Positions 56,690 to 64,000 of a DNA stretch of 64,000 bases are shown in pieces. Origin of the DNA: Hexactinellida sp. DTS-2022 (lineage: Eukaryota > Porifera > Hexactinellida); NCBI GenBank assembly GCA_028753945.1, contig JAPNXP010000009.1, positions 4,836,001-4,900,000 of the forward strand. Direction: 5' to 3'. The notes beneath the pieces are model-generated. The model did not search any database and was not told the DNA's origin. It saw only the letters and a program-made list of their open reading frames with translations. The stretch's first letter is position 1; every line of letters starts with the position of its first letter. Both the position numbers and the translations under genes were made by a program.

Positions 56690-57765
56690 TTTCAATATTC
56701 AAATTACATTTATTCTTAGTGTAATAGAATTAAATTAAAATGTTTGAATTGTGAAGACTTCAAATGTTTAAATTAATTAAAGATTAATTATTACAAATAT
56801 AAATAGGAATACGTGTAGTATTTACGTTACTACTTTGAATAATAGAATTGACATCATCATCAACTGTAAAATGTTCTAAGTGTTTTCATCGCACTTGTAT
56901 TAAACACATATTTCACTTACAACCAATCAAATAACAGTCATAGCAGTATAGTCTTATGTAATCTGAAACGAATATCAGAAATGTAATGAACGAACCTTTT
57001 ACTAAACGAACGAATATTCGAATATTCGTTCGATTGGATGACTAAGCATTAAATCAATTTCTAGAGACAAAATACATGGAGAAGGTTTTTAATAATGTTA
57101 CAACGGTATAATAATAGTTACAAAGTGTATTATACACAAGTTAACTAATAATTAGCTAGATTAAGTGGTTATTTATATTTACGATATCTCTAAGCTATAC
57201 AAAAGTCTTGTTGTTGCCCAAATTAGTCAACGAATATCTGTTTCAATCTAATATTCGTCCAAACGAATATTCGTTCAATCATTCGAATATTCGGTATATT
57301 CGTTTCGGCCCTAGTCTTATGTAATATGTTCTATAGTATCAGTGTAGTATAGAGTAATTACAATATGGAGAAAATGGCTGATTTACATAAAAACCGTTAA
57401 TAAAACGTAGAATTGATTAGCGACCTATTCATTTTAATTGATATATAGAAAGAACATCATTAGGAAAATACAACCTCCATATTTTAAATTGCTAATTAGA
57501 ATTATCAAAGAGTCACTGGACCAGAACACAATTTTCGATATAACTGACGAACAAAAACAAAATTGAGAATTCGGGCTTCGAGGTGATAATCTCCAGGAAA
57601 TACTCCATTCCCAGTCTAAATTTAAAATCTCTATGCCCAATGGTTTAGTCAGGCCATCGCGTACGGCCGGACGGAACTCTATCAGAACGAATTCAATAGT
57701 GTGCACTTATAGTATAAAACTATAGTAGGACCCTACTATAATGTTTTTACTAGAACTAAAAAGAG
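56690..57765. repeat. Second copy of the Harbinger 1 5' region, without nuclease
   Basis: Collinear with 18700-19200: ATCATCATCAACTGTAAA, AATTACAATATGGAGAAAAT, GATTAGCGACCTATTCATTT, CGGACGGAACTCTATCAGAA and CTATAGTAGGACCCTACTATA. It is interrupted by a hAT-like MITE and holds about 230 bp (57434-57665) not present in the other copy. It breaks off into R sequence at 57766, so it is a fragment. Confidence 0.7.
56959..57313. mobile_element. hAT-like MITE, TAGGGCTGAAAC family, 355 bp
   Basis: Flanked by GTCTTATG (56951-56958, 57314-57321; perfect 8-bp TSD). Right end ATATTCGTTTCGGCCCTA; left end TAATCTGAAACGAATAT is more diverged. Subterminal CGAATATTCG repeats as in the sister copy at 22795-23179. 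Confidence 0.87.
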
Positions 57766-58510
57766 AAGCCTACTCGATCTCACAAGTTAAATTAATATAT
57801 TTATCGCAAGTTGAAACAATAGTTAAAGATTTAACAAGTTAAATCAATACAATTATCGCAAGTCGAAACAATGGAAATAGATTTAACACAGAGATGCAGC
57901 GGTCCGGAAATTTCATGGACCGGACCGGACCGTCATGATTTTTTTCTGGACGGTCCGGACCGGTCCAGACCGTATGATCAAAATATTGGATCGGTCTGGA
58001 CCGGTCCAGACCGATGAACCAGTCCAGACCGTTATATCCCTTATTTGGACAGTTACAGACCGCATAGTAGAGTGGCTAATTATATCCACTTGTATTTATA
58101 AGTTACTTATTACTTATGTGCTTGTAAACAATGGGAAATAACGGATTGGAGCCTGATCGTTTGTCCAATCAGGATGAGTCCAGACCGATGAACGGTCCAG
58201 ACCGATGAACCGGTCCAGACCGTTATATCGTTAATCTAGACCGGTCCAGACCGCACTTGAAAATAAGCGAACCGGACCGACCTGAGACCGGTCGGTCCGG
58301 TCCGGTCCCGGTCTGGACCGCAGTCCGGTCCAGACCGCTGCATCTCTGATTTAACAGTTTTATTGAAACTGAAGTGTGAGGAAATACAGGATATTGGTAC
58401 ACCAATTATGGCACAAACTTAGGCCAAATTGAACATTTGTGATTTGCAAAAGTTGTATAATTTAATTCTCTATCCAAATATGTAAATCTCCACAAGTTCA
58501 CTATTAATAT
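57766..58510. repeat. Repeat R fragment split by a hAT-like element
   Basis: AGAAGCCTACTCGATCTCAC and AAGTTGAAACAATAG to 57888, resuming at 58349 with ATTTAACAGTTTTATTGAAA, ACTGAAGTGTGAG and TTCTCTATCCAAATATGTAA. Confidence 0.75.
57889..58348. mobile_element. hAT-like element, CAGAGATGCAGCGGTC ends, 460 bp
   Basis: Perfect ends CAGAGATGCAGCGGTC / GACCGCTGCATCTCTG and a perfect 8-bp TSD ATTTAACA (57881-57888, 58349-58356). Both subterminal regions are packed with GGTCCAGACCG and CGGTCCGG motifs, likely transposase-binding sites. No transposase frame. Confidence 0.94.
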
Positions 58511-60848
58511 TTCATGTTAATATAAACTTAGGCTCCTAACAATATAAATCCCCAGGGGGCAAGGCCAAAAATATATAAATCACTTTGGTAAACATAAGCT
58601 TTTTTAAACTTAATTTGTGGGCCAAGGTGGCAAGCCCCTTTGGCACCCCCCCTTCGGCGACCATGTAGAGATAACAAATTTTGTTTTTAAGGTTGAGTTA
58701 TGGGTACCAATTAAATGATCAGTCCTGTACGAAATTATTACAGCATATAACGTAAACACATTAAATTACAAACATTACTTTGACCAATATACCACAAAAA
58801 ATAAAAAGTTTGGGTGGCCATGGTAGAAAAAAAGTGGACAAAACCTGGACAAAAAAATCAGAAATAGCTGAAAATATCATACTAAATTACCAATTTGAAA
58901 ACCTTGCGGTTTAGGGTCATGTCGCTATTTTTGAAGTGGAATGTGTTCCAGATGTCCCACTTGTGGCACAGATTTCCAGTTGTTAAATAATTTTGGCCTA
59001 TATATATAAATATACGTACTACATTGATAATATAGTGATTATAGTCCCTTATTTATAGTGACTATTTTAGCCTGATGAGAAACAAACAAATCAATTTGAA
59101 AAGATAATAATATTAGTCGCGTCTAAATATGAAGCAAATAACACAAACCCTATAAAAATGCAAGAATTTGTTCTATAGCATTCTCCCCTACTATCATTCC
59201 TAGGAAATAACATACTAAAAGTTTAGCAAAATCGGGCAAGCAGAAGTCAAAAAAATGAGGTTCCAAAAGGTGGAGCCCAATCAAATAGCCGGCCCTTTGT
59301 ATTATCAAAGGTAATCATTCAAATGCATTTTAAACAACTCACTGTAGTCATATTCGTACTCAGTATCAGATTTCCGTCAATCTCATAAACATATTGACGA
59401 TATTTGGTATGATTTTTCTAGGATCCTCCCTAGCAACGGCCTGGAAGTGGTAAATTCCTGATCTCCAATATGGCAGACCATATCGAGTGACCCCTTGTTC
59501 TTCTCGGCTATGCTCACTGAGTTCAAATTTGAACAATAAATAATCTAACTATTTATTTGAAAATATTCTGGCATGCGGCATGTGGTATAGCGGTATTATT
59601 CAAGAAGTTACTCAGAAAATGGGGGCTTGTCCTTTTTAACACCTAATAAATATAAAAATGGAAAATAATGTGGAATAGATAGAAACATAAATATGGTCAT
59701 ATTTCACTTTTCATTTCCTATTAACCATCTGTTGAAGCCCCCTAGTTCATTTGGTCAGTGGTAATGCAATAAAACAAATTCTCGCAATTATTTGGGCCAT
59801 ACAATATATTCACCCGACTATACGTACGTGTGTTAGACAACTAAATGATATACTTAGGATACATTTTCTCTAGTTTTCGATCATTTTGACCTTTTCTGCT
59901 TGTAATGCAATCAAGTTTTCAATTTTATTTAAAAATAATACTATTGGTGGTATAATTAGTAATTTGTTTAGATTTAATATCCCAACGTAAAATTCCAGAC
60001 TTGACATACACCAGCTTTGCCAACTCTTCCAATTTTTTGCCTTTTTTCTCCCATCCTCCCGACCTCCCGGCAAACTTTTCAAACTCCTGCTATTTTGGAA
60101 ATTGTTTCTATGTTTATATTTTATGATGTATAAGTAAATAACTGGATTCTTTGGCTAAAATTAGTCAGGATACGATTACCAAGTCTGGAAAAACTCCTAT
60201 ACTTTAGCACCCTTATTAAAACACTGTCTATTATGTTTTAATTCGAATTTGGAAGAAATTCTTAAAAATATCCAGGGTGGCCTTGCGAGTAAATCTTCCG
60301 GAAATTTGTTATACTACATACGATGCTGAATTTTTTTCTCGTTGAGTTTATATGTCGATATGCAACGACGGGTCACGGGTGGAATAAGTTTACACCACAT
60401 TTTACAAATCTGATTACCTAATCGTCATGAAATTCTTTAAATCTCAAGAAAAATGTCCATAAATTACGAGAACTTATGAAGATATTTAAATTTGCTCCAT
60501 TTACTACATACAGACATACACGTACTTGGTTTTAAAAAAAATTCATTTAATCTAGCCATTTCGTTTTTGTTGTATTATAGCATACATTGGGTGAATACGA
60601 GATACACGGGAAGAAATTTGATAGATATAACTAGAAAAATAAGCGTTTTCTAATTGTAGATATTCAAACATACTAAATAATGATATTGATTAGCTCTATT
60701 CATGATAGATTTAAAGAAATAGCATATATTCTGAGTCCCCCGCTTTTTAATCTTCGACCTCGCGATTTTTTTGATAAAAGTCCCGCCAAAATGGCAAAAT
60801 CTCCATCTTTTTGGTTTCCAGAGGTTGGCCTCCCTGCATACAGCTGCC
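58511..60848. other. Unassigned AT-rich DNA with repeat Q copy 3
   Basis: No gene recognised. A GC-richer patch lies near 58610-58680. Repeat Q lies at 59230-59535. Short frames (e.g. 59870-60082, minus) have no domain. Confidence 0.45.
59230..59535 (+). repeat. Dispersed repeat Q, copy 3
   Basis: Collinear with 780-1130: GGAGCCCAATCAAATAGCCGG, CATTCAAATG, CATATTGACGATATTTGGT, CCTAGCAACGG, CATATCGAGTGACCCCTTG and TTCTCGG. Confidence 0.6.
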
Positions 60849-60927
60849 CATAGCCTACTATACATAATGCCTGAGAGTAACTTGTGGATTTTGGACCAGG
60901 GATGCGTTAGCCGATATAATTATTAAT

Positions 60928-63339
60928 GAGGCGTATGCATTAGTGCGAATTTCTAGAGTTGTCATTAGTGCGAATTTGAAGAGTTGGCATTAGTTCTACT
61001 CGAGATTTAGAGAGTTGGCATTAGTTCTACTCGAGATTTAGAGAGTTGGACTTGATTTTGGGAGAACTCTCTTTAAATACATCAATTATTAAGAATAATG
61101 AAGTAATGATTTTAATGAATAAAGAATAATGAAATAATAACTTGGTGAATAGAAATTGATGAAATATAAATTACTTCATGAATAAATAAGTTAAGAAAAA
61201 AAGAGTAATGAAAAGGGGCCACGTAAAGTTGATGGTTAATTATATATTTGGAACCTATCCACGAAAGTAGAACGGCATGTGGGACAAGTTTGGCCGAGTT
61301 CTTCAATCTTGTTACTGCATTCACCACAGCAGTTAGCATGTCTGCATGGTAAAAAGATCCAAGTTGAGGTTCTACGGTTCAAACAGATCACACAAATGTG
61401 ACTTATTGTACTTTCTGGATTATCCTCCACTTCCAAGTTGTCAGTATCAGTAATATCTTCTGAGTCATCAGTGTATCCAAAATTATTTACGTTTTTACCA
61501 ATTGTACTACTTATTGCCTCCAGATATTCCCGAGATGTAAAATTACCGTTAATCAATTGATTTTTAAATGTTGATCGGCGCTCATCATTGATAATATTCT
61601 TAAGTTTTCTTGGCCTACTTATTTCATTCCCACTTGACAACCTTGCATAGTCGGGATCAGTATCCGCAATTATTTCGTTGAAAACTGTCAAGAATTTCCA
61701 AATTCGGGGATGACCAGCCTGAATTCTTGTCTTGAGCTTTGCATGATAGCTTTCAGCTCAATTATTTGTAGTTGATTTTATATAAAAACTGATAATTCCT
61801 CGGGACTAACCTGACAGAGCCATCTCTTCGTAAAATATCTTTTAAGTTTATCTAAATTGACCCTATCTGTATCAGTAAGTGTCGTAGGAGAATTTAGAAG
61901 ACTGTAAGTTGGTTGTATCAGTGTAGATGGGAGGAAGGGAATGGCCATCAAGTGCTGACAAATGTTGATAAGTCTCGATTGCTGTGAAAACTGTTGACAA
62001 GTCCGAGTTTTTGGGTTTGATGCCAGATGCGTTGCGTAAAATGAAACCAACAGCCTTTGATATTAATATCTGGATAAAGCTCCTTCATTACATTTCTTGG
62101 AGCGATTTCCCAGTCTGACATACATGACATAGGATTGAACTGTGGTACAAGATTGCGAATACTTTCCATAATGCATTTGTATAGCCCTTGTTCTTTTCCT
62201 GTCAAAAGACAATGGATTGCAGGTAAGGAGTGCCTTTCAACTCTTACAAAAATGGTCCACAGTTGATAAAATTGCTTTGGAACACAGTAAAAAGTTCCAT
62301 CGAACTGAATATCAGGTGCCTGTGATACTAAATCCATCATTTTATCAGAGAAGAATATGAGAGCTGTTTGGTCATTAATTGTAACTTTACTTTTATGGAA
62401 CTTTCCAAAGGTGGTAGTCGGTAATAACAGAGATAATTCTGTAGCGTTTGAAGGTATTTTCGGCTCTAAACTCTTTCTTGAGCGATACATTGAAGATTCG
62501 ATTTGAGGGAATGATACCTCTGTTGCAAAAGAATCCTCTCTAGTCGTATCATCGAATATTTTTCGAAGAGGATCCTGTGAGGTACGTGCCTTGGTTTTGC
62601 ATTTCTTCTTTAGGTCAAAGGTTTCTGAATGGTAGTTCATGATTTCGTGGTTATGTACGTTGCCTGGGGTAATCAAATCCCTGTCCCTATCCACTTTAGC
62701 CGTTGCTTTACATCCATCTCTGAATAGCGCACATTTGAGGTACCGACTGATTTAACTGTATATTTCCGTTTAAGATACTTATGACCATCTGCTGTAGTGA
62801 GAATATGCCCACTCATGCGTCTATAATTGTCTGTTTTGTATTCCATTTTCCGAATTTCTTTTGGGTATGCACATTGTGTTCTACTTTATAGGAATCTATG
62901 GGGTGTTGATATTTCACAGTTTTTAAATCGCACACGCAAAATCAGGAACAATTATGTGAACCTAACGATATAATTATGTGAAACCTAACGATATAATTAT
63001 GTGAAACCTAAAGCTCACTAACAACAGTATAGGGAGTAGAACTTATGCGAGTAGAACTTATGCCAACTCTCTAAATCTCGAGTAGAACTAATGCCAACTC
63101 TCTAAATCTCGAGTAGAACTAATGCCAAATCTCCAATTTTTGAGTAGAACTTATGCCAACTCTCTAAATCTCGAGTAGAACTAATGCCAACTCTCTAAAT
63201 CTCGAGTAGAACTAATGCCAAATCTCCAATTTTTGAGTAGAACTAATGCCAACTCTCTAAATCTCGAGTAGAACTAATGCCAACTCTTCAAATTCGCACT
63301 AATGACAACTCTAGAAATTCGCACTAATGCAGCGCCCCC
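60928..63339 (-). mobile_element. MULE 2, 2412 bp, FLYWCH-DDE-RING transposase
   Basis: Flanked by TTATTAAT (60920-60927, 63340-63347; 8 bp perfect, 9 bp with one mismatch). Inverted ends carry GCATTAGTGCGAATTTCTAGA, GTCATTAGTGCGAATTTGAA and then tandem GAGTTGGCATTAGTTCTACT / CGAGATTTAGA units: two at the left end (to 61050), about eight at the right (63050-63290). One transposase gene lies on the minus strand. The element fills the gap between the P7 terminal repeat and its THAP ORF. Confidence 0.88.
61236..62846 (-). pseudogene. MULE 2 transposase with FLYWCH and C-terminal RING domains, broken
   Basis: ATG 62846 opens MEYKTDNYRRMSGHIL. After a frameshift near 62735 a FLYWCH-like finger is completed (YLKCALFRDGCKATAK ... 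HNHE). The MULE core follows in 61948-62694: IQFDGTFYCVPKQFYQLW (D1), CMSDWEIAPRNVMKE (D2) and IKGCWFHFTQRIW (Cys-His). After a frameshift near 62000 comes KRWLCQVSPEELSVF. The catalytic-Glu block NN-x-AESYHAKLK has a TGA (61758-61760) where a Trp is usual. The C-terminus (61236-61691) ends with a C3HC4 RING finger (CVICLNRRT, LPCRHANCCGEC, CPTCRSTF) like those of inhibitor-of-apoptosis proteins. Three lesions in all: this copy is inactive. Confidence 0.87.
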
Positions 63340-63510
63340 TTATTAATCACCCATAATGTATTAAATTAGACTATTATGTATTAATACAATTGAGTAATAT
63401 ATGTTTTGATAGATTTTCTAGATAACTTTATTTATATTCTATTTCTCCTTTATTTGCGATCTTTCTAACATTCCTGTTATCTAAATTTTGCTAGCTGCTA
63501 ATATTTTCGA

Positions 63511-64000
63511 ATGCCGAACAATTGTTCTGCCCCAGGCTGCAGGAGCAATCACGACCCTAATGACAGAATTCCAGTTTTCAAGATGCCACTTGAGCCAGAT
63601 GAACTGAAACACGCTTGGCTGCGAGCTCTACACAGAGAAGATGTTGATGAGCTGAAAGTCGTGTATGTATGCTCGAAGCATTTTAGAGAGGAAGATATCG
63701 AATATATGCATAGAGTCCCGAATGGAGACGGGAGTTATCGAGAGATGCCAAGAAGTCGTCCTAAGCTGAAAGAGGGAGCAGTGCCAGCTATACTACCAGG
63801 ATGTCCACTATATTATTTATCTCACTCTACCAACAAACGCAGCCGTCTCTCTCGAGAATGCAAGGATGACGAGCTCCTCAATCAAGCGGTGACACTTAGT
63901 CTCAAGTCAGAAGTTGAAGAAAATGAAAGATTTAAGATCCAAAGTTTCCAGGAGTTACAAGATAAGTTACCTTTTCTCTCTATACATAAAACGTGGTCCT
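63511..64000 (+). CDS. P-like THAP transposase of P7, N-terminal part, open to the window end
   Basis: ATG 63511 opens a frame with no stop for at least 163 codons to the last base of the window. The THAP finger is complete at residues 1-90: MPNNCSAPGCRSN (C5, C10), PVFKMP, HAWLRALHRED, VVYVCSKHF (Cys and His) and a Pro-rich VPAILPGCP closing motif. A Lys/Arg-rich stretch (NKRSRLSREC) and a Glu/Leu-rich probable coiled coil (about 121-155) follow, then LSIHKTWS, equivalent to LSIPKTWS in P4. Unlike P3-P6, no lesion is visible. The MULE in its 5' leader would separate it from its promoter. The catalytic core is outside the window. Confidence 0.85.
   Translation, partial: MPNNCSAPGCRSNHDPNDRIPVFKMPLEPDELKHAWLRALHREDVDELKVVYVCSKHFREEDIEYMHRVPNGDGSYREMPRSRPKLKEGAVPAILPGCPLYYLSHSTNKRSRLSRECKDDELLNQAVTLSLKSEVEENERFKIQSFQELQDKLPFLSIHKTWS

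Larger units (their letters stand above)
60849..64000 (+). mobile_element. P-like THAP element P7, 5' part, MULE 2 nested; runs off the window
   Basis: The 5' end CATAGCCTACTATACATAATG (60849) with GAGAGTAACTTGTGG and TTTTGGACCAGGGATGCG is followed by MULE 2 (60928-63339). After it come ATCACCCATAATGTATT, also found in P4 (reverse, near 33517-33530), and the THAP ORF at 63511. The other end is outside the window. Left flanking bases are AGCTGCC. Confidence 0.85.

Overview
The window is animal (metazoan) nuclear DNA: AT-rich, with GT-AG introns, no operons, and almost entirely transposable elements. The element mix (THAP-domain P-like transposons, PIF/Harbinger, OTU-bearing Helitron, MULEs, many small hAT-like elements, a Ginger/GIN1-type integrase gene and a FEN1-like/CXC-domain gene) is typical of TE-rich invertebrate genomes. 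The sequence alone does not let me name the species.

Layout. 1-401 is the 3' end of a P-like THAP transposase. 3553-9349 (minus) is a decayed Helitron: 23-residue repeats, zinc finger, HUH Rep, Pif1-type helicase, truncated OTU. 9350-13870 holds hAT-like elements and a P-like remnant (P2). 13872-16634 is a broken FEN1/XPG-like gene ending in a Tesmin/TSO1-type CXC domain. 16967-18384 is a five-exon integrase pseudogene. 18421 to about 21490 is Harbinger 1, followed by an OTU-protease fossil. 23337-29023 is Harbinger 2 (intact Myb/SANT-like ORF and a convergent broken nuclease) with the P-like element P3 in its left end. 29589-35049 is P4, with up to four levels of nesting. 35395-40860 is a cluster of a hairpin-bearing repeat (R), then seven tandem palindromic units, then P5 (41297-44909), an inverted near-copy of P3. 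46051-47691 (minus) is the only long unbroken ORF not tied to a known TE. 47834-54953 is a MULE with terminal inverted repeats made of tandem 20-mers, one arm carrying P6. 54970-60848 holds more R copies, hAT-like insertions and unassigned DNA. From 60849 to the end is P7, with a second MULE (60928-63339) inserted between its 5' end and an unbroken THAP reading frame that runs off the window.

How the parts relate. There is no cellular pathway here; the story is insertion history. I could match target-site duplications (TSDs) for many insertions: 8 bp for eleven hAT-like elements, TA for three Tc1/mariner-like elements, TTAA for one piggyBac-like element, 8-9 bp for two MULEs, and a repeated 7 bp for four members of the THAP/P-like family, whose ends share CATAGCC. 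In several places removing the insert rejoins a recognisable older sequence. Nearly all transposase genes carry stops and frameshifts. The exceptions are the Harbinger 2 Myb/SANT-like ORF and the visible part of the P7 THAP ORF. Assignments come from reading motifs and comparing copies within the window by eye; no database search was possible.
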